Below, piece by piece: positions 1 through 5,053 of a stretch of 7,003 nucleotides of DNA; within the stretch, counting starts at the first letter, position 1, and every line of letters begins with the position of its first letter. A program made the position numbers and the translations under genes. Location: positions 1-7,003 of the forward strand of contig DASWVC010000237.1 of the NCBI GenBank assembly GCA_036401335.1, read 5' to 3'. The notes beneath the pieces are model-generated. The model saw only the letters and a program-made list of their open reading frames with translations. It did no database searches and was not told the origin of the DNA. Origin of the DNA: DASWVC01 sp036401335 (GTDB taxonomy: Bacteria; Verrucomicrobiota; Verrucomicrobiia; Chthoniobacterales; JAFAMB01).

Positions 1-519
1 GGCGCTTTTCACCTGCGCACTGGCGACAGGTAACTCGTACCGGATCGGGTGCAACTCTGCCCCGCGCACGCGCAGCGGGGCAGTGCCCGCGGGCTCCGTC
101 GCGACAATCGTGGCACCCATCTGGGTCAATGGCTGAAGGACGCGCCGCATCGGCCGGGAAGAAAGGGAGGCGTCGCCGATCAAGGTAGCCTCAAAAGGTT
201 GCGTCGCGAGAATGCCGCACAGCAGCCGCATGAGCGTGCCGGAGTTGCCGCAATCAATGGGACCCGCAGGGGCCTGAAACCGGCCCCGGTCGCCATGAAC
301 CACCAACGTGGTATGGTCAATGCGATCGATCACGACGCCAAGCGCACGCATCGCTTCGACGGTGCAAAGGCAATCCTGACTGGCTAAAAACCCCTGAATG
401 AGACACGGCCCATTGGACATCGCCGCGATCAAAACTGCACGGTGTGAGATGCTTTTATCTCCGGGCACCCGAATTTCTGCTTCGATCCTGGGTGCAGTTT
501 CGACGTAAAGCTCCGCCAT
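1..519 (-). CDS. aroA: EPSP synthase (3-phosphoshikimate 1-carboxyvinyltransferase), N-terminal part, cut by the left edge
   Basis: This enzyme transfers the enolpyruvyl group of PEP to shikimate-3-phosphate, the sixth step of the cytosolic shikimate pathway leading to chorismate. The 173 visible codons carry family hallmarks in order: PGDKSISHRA at residues 19-28 (Lys22, Ser23 and Arg27 in the substrate pocket), CGNSGTLMRLL at 90-100 (the PEP/glyphosate loop), GDASLSSRPM at 115-124 and LPVASAQVKSA at 163-173. The NSGT and LPVASAQVKSA wording resembles the Bacillus-type (class II) enzymes more than the E. coli type, which reads NAGT. The family is about 430 residues long, so roughly 60% lies outside the window. 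The ATG at 519 lies 6 bases after the tyrA stop, which indicates co-transcription and perhaps translational coupling, because no Shine-Dalgarno motif precedes it. The identity is clear from the motifs; herbicide sensitivity cannot be judged from this fragment. Confidence 0.96.
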   Translation of the reverse strand, partial: MAELYVETAPRIEAEIRVPGDKSISHRAVLIAAMSNGPCLIQGFLASQDCLCTVEAMRALGVVIDRIDHTTLVVHGDRGRFQAPAGPIDCGNSGTLMRLLCGILATQPFEATLIGDASLSSRPMRRVLQPLTQMGATIVATEPAGTAPLRVRGAELHPIRYELPVASAQVKSA

Positions 520-525
520 AGTGAA

Positions 526-1365
526 TCAAAGGTCTAACGTATCGCGATTCCGCTTGGCGACGTCCAGTAATCCTTGGAGATATTTTCGGTCACCGGCCTC
601 CAGGGCTTGCGCCAGGTGCTCGAGGCCAACCTGGTAGTGACGGAGGTGTTCGGCCAAGGCCTGCCGGTTGGAAAGCAGGATGTCCGCCCAGAGCGGGGGT
701 GATCCGGCGGCAATGCGGGTGACACTGCGAAAGCCCGGTCCGACCACTGCCAGAGCTTCCGGAACCGTTTCGCCAATGAACGCGCTCAAAACGGCTGCCA
801 GGGCGTGCGGCAGGTGGCTCACCGCCGCAACCGCCCGGTCGTGTTCCACGACGCTCATCCGGAGCGAGCGTGCCCCCAGCAATTCCCAAAACGCTTCCAC
901 CGTTTCGACGCTTCTCTCCGTCGTGGTGAACTCCGGGCAGACGATGCTCGTGCTTCGTTGAAACAGAGACGCCTGCGCCGCTGCCCAACCGCTACGCTCA
1001 GATCCTGCCATGGGATGGCTCGGAACGTAGTCAGCCCGTCCGGCAAAAACCTTGGCCAGATCCCGGGCCAGGGTGCCTTTGACGCTCGCCACGTCGGAAA
1101 TGATCACGCCGGGCCGAAGGGTCTTGCTCAGCTCCTTCGCGACCATGGGCAGCACGTCAAGCGGTGTCGCCAGGAAAATGAGCTGGGAACACGCATTAAG
1201 CGAATTGAGGTCCGGCATCACCGCAATGGCAGGCGGCACAACGTCTTCCGAAGGCGGCTTAAGGTCGTACAATGCCACCGGGCAGCCCTTTTCGGAAGCT
1301 GCCAGCGCGATTGACCCGCCAATCAACCCTGCTCCTACCACCCCAATCGCCGGATTTGCTTCCAT
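526..1365 (-). CDS. tyrA: Prephenate/arogenate dehydrogenase
   Basis: This protein oxidatively decarboxylates prephenate to 4-hydroxyphenylpyruvate, or arogenate to tyrosine, in tyrosine synthesis. At 279 residues it matches the single-domain TyrA family, with neither a fused chorismate mutase nor an ACT domain, so no built-in tyrosine feedback domain is visible. The Rossmann fold starts at once, with GxGxxG at Gly11, Gly13 and Gly16. Asp34 ends the second strand (ALYDLKPP), which favours NAD over NADP by the usual rule. SDVASVKG at 90-97, SHPMAGSERSGW at 116-127 and SHLPHALA at 183-190 are the substrate-side motifs. The helical dimerisation domain follows, with GFRSVTRIAAGSPPLW from 211. The ATG at 1365 is the only sensible start, because an in-frame TGA lies about 30 bases upstream. 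No Shine-Dalgarno motif precedes it. aroA follows after 6 bases. Prephenate versus arogenate preference cannot be decided here. Confidence 0.95.
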   Translation of the reverse strand: MEANPAIGVVGAGLIGGSIALAASEKGCPVALYDLKPPSEDVVPPAIAVMPDLNSLNACSQLIFLATPLDVLPMVAKELSKTLRPGVIISDVASVKGTLARDLAKVFAGRADYVPSHPMAGSERSGWAAAQASLFQRSTSIVCPEFTTTERSVETVEAFWELLGARSLRMSVVEHDRAVAAVSHLPHALAAVLSAFIGETVPEALAVVGPGFRSVTRIAAGSPPLWADILLSNRQALAEHLRHYQVGLEHLAQALEAGDRKYLQGLLDVAKRNRDTLDL

Positions 1366-1375
1366 GGCGCACCGT

Positions 1376-1398
1376 TGACCAAAATGCCCTTTTGGTCA
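1376..1398. promoter_or_regulatory. Perfect 9-bp dyad just upstream of tyrA; possible operator or leader hairpin
   Basis: The arms TGACCAAAA and TTTTGGTCA are exact reverse complements separated by 5 bases. The dyad ends 10 bases before the tyrA ATG, in the gap between the small secreted protein gene and tyrA. Its symmetry and place would suit a repressor site or a hairpin in the tyrA-aroA leader. It does not match the E. coli TyrR box (TGTAAA-N6-TTTACA). No T-run follows on the minus strand, so a terminator is less likely. A regulatory role is inferred only from symmetry and position. Confidence 0.4.
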
Positions 1399-1450
1399 GG
1401 GAATTTCTTTTCTTCCACGCCCGGCTTAGACGCGAGCGCTCCGGATCAAG

Positions 1451-1654
1451 TCAGTAAGGGTAGACGACAACGACCGGACCTGGGTACCAGTAACCGGGGT
1501 GCCAGTAACCGCCGTACCAATAACCTCGCCGCCAGTAGCGGTGATGCCAACCTGCACGGTGGAAACGGTAGTAGCCCCGGTATGCCTCGGCATTTTGACT
1601 GAGTGGCAACAAAACTCCTGCCACCGCAAGCAGTCCAACAAGAAACTTTTTCAT
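1451..1654 (-). CDS. Small secreted Trp/Tyr/Gly-rich protein with a pentapeptide WXXGX-type repeat
   Basis: The product is 67 residues. It begins with a clear signal peptide: MKKF, then a hydrophobic stretch (LVGLLAVAGVLLPL), then a likely signal peptidase I site after AEA at residues 22-24. The mature part is only about 43 residues and is dominated by Trp, Tyr, Gly, Arg and His. Trp occurs at 36, 41, 46, 51 and 56, exactly every five residues. This gives overlapping W-x-x-G-x-W copies (WRRGYW, WYGGYW, WHPGYW), the pattern of the WXXGXW repeat family known from short exported bacterial proteins of unknown function. The chain ends in a Val-rich VVVVYPY. No cysteine is present. The frame is open up to 1879, but only the ATG at 1654 yields a signal peptide, so I place the start there, although no Shine-Dalgarno motif precedes it. 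It lies 85 bp upstream of tyrA but has no evident link to it. An envelope or surface role is inferred. Confidence 0.75.
   Translation of the reverse strand: MKKFLVGLLAVAGVLLPLSQNAEAYRGYYRFHRAGWHHRYWRRGYWYGGYWHPGYWYPGPVVVVYPY
1475..1549 (-). repeat. Five tandem 15-bp units encoding the Trp pentapeptide repeat
   Basis: Five consecutive 15-base units encode residues 36-60 of the small secreted protein, each beginning with a Trp codon. The middle units are nearly identical in DNA; on the plus strand, versions of CCAGTAACC recur every 15 bases. This suggests growth by tandem duplication, with the outer units more diverged. The unit number could vary between strains. Confidence 0.7.
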
Positions 1655-2120
1655 GATCAACGGTTCTAAATTAGGTGTTGTTAAGGCACTTGGACTAAAC
1701 GTCGTGGCCCACCTCAGATTTAGCAGCGATGATGCCATGAGCTGCGCGCAACGGCTCAAGAGGTGCGTTTTCCGGCTGCGCCCCGCACCACCGGAACGGC
1801 GTTTCGCTTTTGGGATCTTGATTCCCGGTTTTGCAGCGCCCTGACCTTGTGAGCTTGTGCCGGCATTGCCGCCGAACAAGCATTGAGGTTGCCATGGTCG
1901 ACCTGTTTACCTTACCTGCGAACCGTTAACTTACGCCGTTTCCCGTTTTGCCCTGCGGGGGAGCGCCGGCCAAAACGGGCCCGGGTCGCGCCTGCCCCGG
2001 TGCGGTCGCGTGTCCTTTGCAGTTGTGTGCGTCAAGTTCTGCAATAACGGGTTGGCTTGCGGATGGTCTTTTTGATCCTTGGTTACTTCCGTTTTCTGTT
2101 TCTGTTTATCCGTTCAAGCT
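1655..2120. other. Intergenic stretch without a recognised gene (left half of the 945-bp gap)
   Basis: I see no coding region I would defend here. The open frames on both strands have no recognisable domain, signal peptide or ribosome-binding site, and they disagree with each other. The part next to 1654 is the 5' leader of the small secreted protein and is less GC-rich, but no convincing -35/-10 pair stands out. A 9-bp inverted repeat lies at 1942-1979. From about 2065 to 2115 the plus strand is T- and pyrimidine-rich, in sharp contrast with the very GC-rich hairpin region that follows. Confidence 0.5.
1942..1979. repeat. 9-bp perfect inverted repeat with a 20-base GC-rich spacer
   Basis: CCCGTTTTG at 1942-1950 is the exact reverse complement of CAAAACGGG at 1971-1979. 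The spacer is GC-rich and can itself form a small CCC/GGG stem. Neither strand has a T-run next to it, so it is not a standard terminator. It could be a protein-binding dyad or part of the structured region starting at about 2121. Its function is unknown. Confidence 0.4.
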
Positions 2121-2540
2121 GCCTCCGCGAGGCGGGCCGTGCACCCGGCCCCGGCCGGCGGGGCCGGCGGCGAAGGGACTCGCCGCCCTGCCGGACACCC
2201 GGTCACGTCCACGCGCCGAGGCCAGGGCCCTTTCGGGCCCAACCGCCCCTTGGCTTTGGATCCGGGAGGAGCGGTCGCTCCCCGGGCGCTTGAGGACAAG
2301 CTCCCCTACCGGACCTGATCTTGTCGGGTCCTTTCTTCAGCCGGGAGGCCGTCTCCTTTTCGAAAAGGACTTTGGCAAATGCGATTAGCAACCAATCGGA
2401 GGTAAGGCTGAAGCACGGCCGGAATGCGTTCGGCCACCCCTTAGCCAGGGCGGCGAATAAAGGGATCAGTTCTCCGGGCAGGCACCGCCCCCCAAAGACC
2501 GGTTCCAGGGATGGTGCCAACCTCAGGCCCGGGGCGGGCC
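2121..2540. other. Hairpin-rich non-coding region; candidate structured RNA or extragenic palindromic element
   Basis: About 420 bases hold a nearly unbroken series of inverted repeats. They are: GCCTC/GAGGC (2121-2133); a perfect 9-bp stem 2145-2153 with 2159-2167; a perfect 8-bp stem GGCGGCGA/TCGCCGCC (2166-2173 with 2180-2187); CCGG-acac-CCGG (2191-2202); nested stems GCCGAGG/CCTTGGC (2215-2221 with 2248-2254) around GGGCCC-TTTC-GGGCCC (2225-2240); CCGGGAG with CTCCC-C-GG (2262-2285); an 8-bp stem with one G-U (2311-2331); a 16-bp palindrome TCCTTTTCGAAAAGGA (2354-2369); nested stems 2406-2411 with 2441-2446 around 2417-2423 with 2429-2435; GGCACC/GGTGCC (2481-2518); and GGCCC/GGGCC (2526-2540). 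No signature of RNase P RNA, tmRNA, SRP RNA, 6S RNA or a tRNA was found. High GC makes chance stems common, but several perfect 8-9 bp stems with 4-6 base loops in a row are more than I would expect. The transcribed strand and boundaries are unknown. Confidence 0.45.
2311..2338 (+). terminator. Weak rho-independent-terminator-like stem (plus strand)
   Basis: The arms GGACCTGA (2311-2318) and TCGGGTCC (2324-2331) form an 8-bp stem with one G-U pair and a 5-base loop, followed by TTTCTTC. The T-tract is short and broken by a C, so termination would be weak. If real, it would mark the 3' end of a plus-strand transcript through the hairpin region; no plus-strand gene lies upstream. GACAAG at 2295-2300 can pair with CTTGTC at 2320-2325, which would disrupt this stem. 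Confidence 0.25.
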
Positions 2541-2599
2541 CGTGCAGGAGGAAGGACACACGTCCGCATCGATCCTACGGATACTCTCGATACCTTCTT

Positions 2600-3007
2600 C
2601 TACGGTACCAGGAAAATCTTTCCCGTGTACGGATCGCGCACTTCCGCCCCGGGTGGGTAGCCTTCCACGTCAACTTCCCCGGCGTTGGGAGCATACGGGC
2701 TCAGGACTCTCCCCGGTTTGCCAGCAACCTTGGTCGCGTAAGGGTAATTGGTTGGCTGAGTCACCGCCGGCGTGGCCGCAGGATTCGGCACCGTCGTCAC
2801 ATCTGTCGTGGGCGTTGGGGTGGGAACCGACTCCGGTTCCGCATGCTCTTTCGGGACCATGCTCACTGGCGGGGGCGTCGCCTGGGGTGGCGGAGCGCCA
2901 TACCCATACCGGCTCGCTCCCCGCGCCGAGGTGCGGGACGTTTGGTCGCAAGAAACGAGAGCCACGCAAGCCAAGGCCGGGACCACGAGGAGGAGGTGAC
3001 GCATCAT
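2600..3007 (-). CDS. Small Pro/Thr-rich lipoprotein with a conserved-looking C-terminal tail
   Basis: The product is 135 residues. Residues 1-20 form a lipoprotein signal: MMRH, a hydrophobic core, and the lipobox LVSC with Cys20 as the lipidated residue. Asp21 is at the +2 position, which in enterobacteria favours retention in the inner membrane; whether that rule holds in this organism is unknown. Residues 37-86 are a low-complexity Pro/Thr/Val linker of the kind that crosses the periplasm or carries a domain away from the membrane. The last 45 residues are different: PGRVLSPYAPNAG, VDVEGYPPG and DPYTGKIFLVP look like one compact conserved module. I recall similar endings in small verrucomicrobial proteins but cannot name a family. 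The frame extends to a TTG at 3052, but starting at the ATG pair at 3007/3004 puts the signal at the N-terminus. No Shine-Dalgarno motif is present. An ATTCCC-ct-GGGAAT dyad (3034-3047) lies 27 bases upstream. Function unknown. Confidence 0.8.
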   Translation of the reverse strand: MMRHLLLVVPALACVALVSCDQTSRTSARGASRYGYGAPPPQATPPPVSMVPKEHAEPESVPTPTPTTDVTTVPNPAATPAVTQPTNYPYATKVAGKPGRVLSPYAPNAGEVDVEGYPPGAEVRDPYTGKIFLVP

Positions 3008-3066
3008 AGGGAATATTAGGTGAGGATTAATTGATTCCCCTGGGAATGACAACCCCTTTTGCCCCT

Positions 3067-3091
3067 GCCTCGGAGGCCTTCCCCGGGAAGG
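3067..3091. repeat. Two adjoining perfect hairpins between the LON-domain and lipoprotein genes
   Basis: GCCTC-g-GAGGC (3067-3077) and CCTTCCC-c-GGGAAGG (3077-3091) touch at one base. They lie about 30 bases after the LON-domain stop, in the minus-strand transcription direction. No T-run follows on the minus strand, so a standard terminator is not supported. They may act as an mRNA 3'-end stabiliser or an operator. The one-base spacers make them near-perfect palindromes, which suits a DNA-binding dimer as well as a hairpin. Confidence 0.35.
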
Positions 3092-3123
3092 TGCTGCCTC
3101 AGCCGGGCCGGATAAAACGCGGG

Positions 3124-3732
3124 TTACGCCGTTTTACCACGCAGCAACTGGATCAAAAGGCGCAGGCGTTCATTGACATCTTGTGCCTCAAGCAGTTGCT
3201 GGCGTTGGGGTGTCTCATTGATAAACGCAGCGGCCACCACGTCCGCCAGAACTTCATGGTCGTCAATGTGCTGCAATTGTTCCAGCAGGTTGCCGGGCAG
3301 CGGGACGCCAAGCTGTTCGATGCGCAAGCAAAGCTCTTTCACCTTTGCGCTCAATGCGTCCGCTTTGATCACATGCGGCACCTTGGAATCAACCAATTCG
3401 ATCCGGGCAATGCGAAACGGACTTTCCTGCGTCCAATCCAGCACCCGCGCACGCGCCAAACCTTGCAGCACCAGGTTGGCAGTGCCATTGTCGTGGCCCA
3501 CGCAAGCCCGGATCAGGCCAACCCCCGCTACCGGATGAAGGTCAGTGACTTTTTCAGCCTCTTCCGCTCCCCGCCGCAACAACCCGACCAGGAACATTCG
3601 TTCCCCATCCAAACTGTACGCCAGCATCTTCCGGTAACGCGGTTCAAAGATGTGCAATGGCAGCAATGAATGCGGGAACAACACCGCATTCGGCAATGCC
3701 ATGACAGGTACTTCTTGGGGGATCGTAATCAC
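3124..3732 (-). CDS. Stand-alone LON N-terminal (substrate-binding) domain protein
   Basis: This 202-residue protein matches the N-terminal domain of Lon protease without the AAA+ ATPase or the Ser-Lys protease part. The hallmark is near the start: VPVMALPNAVLFPHSLLPLHIFEPRYRKML in residues 8-37, where LPLHIFEPRYRxM is the family signature. A small beta-barrel follows to about 115 (GVGLIRACVG, NLVLQGLARARVLDW), then a helical C-terminal part (120-200). With no ATPase or protease domain it cannot be a protease itself. Family members of this size are widespread but poorly understood; an adaptor or peptide-binding role is a guess. The start is GTG at 3732, supported by an AGGA nine bases upstream on the minus strand; the alternative ATG at 3702 would cut into the domain. 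trpB ends 84 bp upstream, so co-transcription with trpB is possible. A twin TCAGGAAC repeat covers the start region. Confidence 0.88.
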   Translation of the reverse strand: MITIPQEVPVMALPNAVLFPHSLLPLHIFEPRYRKMLAYSLDGERMFLVGLLRRGAEEAEKVTDLHPVAGVGLIRACVGHDNGTANLVLQGLARARVLDWTQESPFRIARIELVDSKVPHVIKADALSAKVKELCLRIEQLGVPLPGNLLEQLQHIDDHEVLADVVAAAFINETPQRQQLLEAQDVNERLRLLIQLLRGKTA

Positions 3733-3738
3733 AACTTT

Positions 3739-3766
3739 GTTCCTGAAATCTTAATTACGTTCCTGA
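3739..3766. repeat. Direct repeat of 8 bp at exactly 20-bp spacing before the LON-domain gene
   Basis: GTTCCTGA occurs at 3739-3746 and again at 3759-3766, read as TCAGGAAC on the coding (minus) strand. The spacing is 20 bp, close to two helical turns, which would let a dimer bind on one DNA face. The copy nearer the gene contains the likely Shine-Dalgarno AGGA. The sequence between the copies is AT-rich. A regulatory role is possible but unproven, and an 8-bp repeat may be chance. Confidence 0.3.
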
Positions 3767-3816
3767 CGAGCCGTAAGGCCGCAAGCTGACGCCGCATTTT
3801 TGCCGTAACCCATCGT

Positions 3817-5016
3817 TCACCGGTACTGGGTGATTTGGTGAACGTCTTTATCTCCACGTCCCGAGAGGTTGATGATCACCACTTGATCGCGCTCCCATTC
3901 GTGGGCATGCGCACGAACGTAAGCCAGCGCGTGGGTGGATTCGAGCGCCGGCAGAATGCCTTCGGTTCTGGCCAGATCATGAAAGGCAGCCATGACTTCG
4001 TCGTCTGTAGCGAAACCGTATTCCGCCCGTCCAACTTCCCGCAGGTAAGCGTGCTCCGGTCCCACGGCAGCATAGTCAAGGCCGGCGGACACCGAATGGG
4101 TTGACTCAATCTGGCCGTCGGCATTGGCCAGCAGGTAAGTCTTCGTGCCCTGGAGGACGCCCAACCGCCCCCCTTGAAACCGGGCCGCATGCTCGCCGGG
4201 ACGGATGCCGCGGCCGCCCGCCTCCACCCCGATCATCCGCACGCCATGATCCTGCAAAAAAGGGTAAAACAGCCCGATGGCATTGCTGCCGCCGCCAACG
4301 CAGGCCACCAGCGCGTCCGGCACCCTGCCCTCCACATCCAGAATTTGCCGGCGTGCCTCCTCTCCGATAACCCGGTGAAAGTCTCGGACCAGCATCGGGT
4401 AAGGGTGTGGACCGTACGCCGTGCCAAGCAGGTAGTGCGTCGTGCGCACATTGGTTACCCAGTCGCGCATGGCTTCGTTGATCGCTTCTTTCAAGGTAGC
4501 TTGGCCCGCCGTCACCGGAACCACCTGAGCCCCTAAAAATTCCATTCGCGCCACGTTAAGGGCCTGACGTTCCATGTCGACCTTGCCCATGTACACCACG
4601 CACTCGCAGCCAAATCGCGCCGCCACCGTGGCCGTTGCCACCCCGTGCTGGCCGGCACCCGTTTCGGCGATGATGCGCCGTTTACCCATGCGCCGCGCCA
4701 GCAAGGCTTGCCCAACCGCATTGTTGATCTTATGCGCGCCCGTGTGAAGCAGGTCTTCCCGTTTCAGGTAAATGCGCGGGCCGCCCAGCTTGTCCGACCA
4801 ACGTTCCGCGTAATACAACGGCGTCGGTCGGCCGCAAAAATTTTTGAGCAGCCCTGCCAGTTCAGCCTGAAAAACCGGGTCTACCCGGGCTGCTTCGTAT
4901 TCCAGCCTGAGCTCCGTAATGGCCGGCATGAGGGTTTCCGGAACGAAAACGCCGCCGAAAACCCCGAAATGACCGCTGGCGTCCGGCAACTGGGTAAACT
5001 CAAGTCCTGCCTGCAT
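3817..5016 (-). CDS. trpB: Tryptophan synthase beta subunit
   Basis: TrpB is a PLP enzyme that condenses indole with L-serine to give L-tryptophan, normally in an alpha2-beta2 complex that channels indole from TrpA. The protein has 399 residues, the normal length for the main TrpB1 type. Visible features: FGVFGGVFVPETLMP near 17-31; GRPTPLYYAERWS at 62-74; HTGAHKINNA at 91-100 with Lys96 as the PLP Schiff-base lysine; ETGAGQHGVATAT at 118-130 with the catalytic Glu118; the phosphate-binding loop GGGSNAIG at 241-248; GLDYAAVGPEHAYL with Asp314; and LSGRGDKD near 384-391. All key residues are present, so the enzyme should be active. The ATG at 5016 has no Shine-Dalgarno motif, and no in-frame start codon lies in the short gap before it. 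mutY ends 37 bp upstream. trpA is absent from this window, although in many bacteria it directly follows trpB. Confidence 0.97.
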   Translation of the reverse strand: MQAGLEFTQLPDASGHFGVFGGVFVPETLMPAITELRLEYEAARVDPVFQAELAGLLKNFCGRPTPLYYAERWSDKLGGPRIYLKREDLLHTGAHKINNAVGQALLARRMGKRRIIAETGAGQHGVATATVAARFGCECVVYMGKVDMERQALNVARMEFLGAQVVPVTAGQATLKEAINEAMRDWVTNVRTTHYLLGTAYGPHPYPMLVRDFHRVIGEEARRQILDVEGRVPDALVACVGGGSNAIGLFYPFLQDHGVRMIGVEAGGRGIRPGEHAARFQGGRLGVLQGTKTYLLANADGQIESTHSVSAGLDYAAVGPEHAYLREVGRAEYGFATDDEVMAAFHDLARTEGILPALESTHALAYVRAHAHEWERDQVVIINLSGRGDKDVHQITQYR

Positions 5017-5053
5017 ACAAGTAGCGCAACATCGGCGCGCTGCTCCCTCAGAA

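Noticed and set aside
2040..2120. A plus-strand promoter for a putative RNA in the hairpin region
   Set aside because: Several TTGxxx-like hexamers occur in the T-rich stretch, but none has a convincing TATAAT-like box at 16-18 bp spacing.
2354..2369. The palindrome TCCTTTTCGAAAAGGA as a terminator
   Set aside because: No T-run follows it on either strand, and as RNA the palindrome leaves almost no loop unless the inner pairs open.
1948..2388. Plus-strand open frame of 146 codons over the hairpin region
   Set aside because: Its composition is Pro/Arg/Gly/Ala-rich with no motif, and it competes with equally open frames on both strands. It is best explained by GC-rich sequence lacking stops.
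2121..2540. RNase P RNA, tmRNA, SRP RNA or tRNA inside the hairpin region
   Set aside because: I looked for the RNase P GAGGAAAGTCC core, the SRP GGTCAGG-CCGGAAGGAAGCAGC loop, tmRNA ends and a GTTCGA T-loop, and found none on either strand.
2203..2559. Minus-strand open frame of 118 codons (GTG start) in the intergenic gap
   Set aside because: Its middle part reads somewhat protein-like, but the frame runs straight through the hairpins, has no recognisable domain or ribosome-binding site, and turns into Pro/Gly/Arg-rich low complexity at the end. Stop-free frames are expected at this GC content. Homologues in relatives would reopen the case.
3008..3052. TTG start at 3052 for the lipoprotein
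   Set aside because: It would add 15 residues before the signal peptide; starting at the tandem ATG at 3007/3004 gives a normal lipoprotein signal.
3031..3669. Plus-strand open frame of 212 codons antisense to the LON-domain gene
   Set aside because: The minus-strand frame has a clear LON N-domain signature; the plus frame has no motif.
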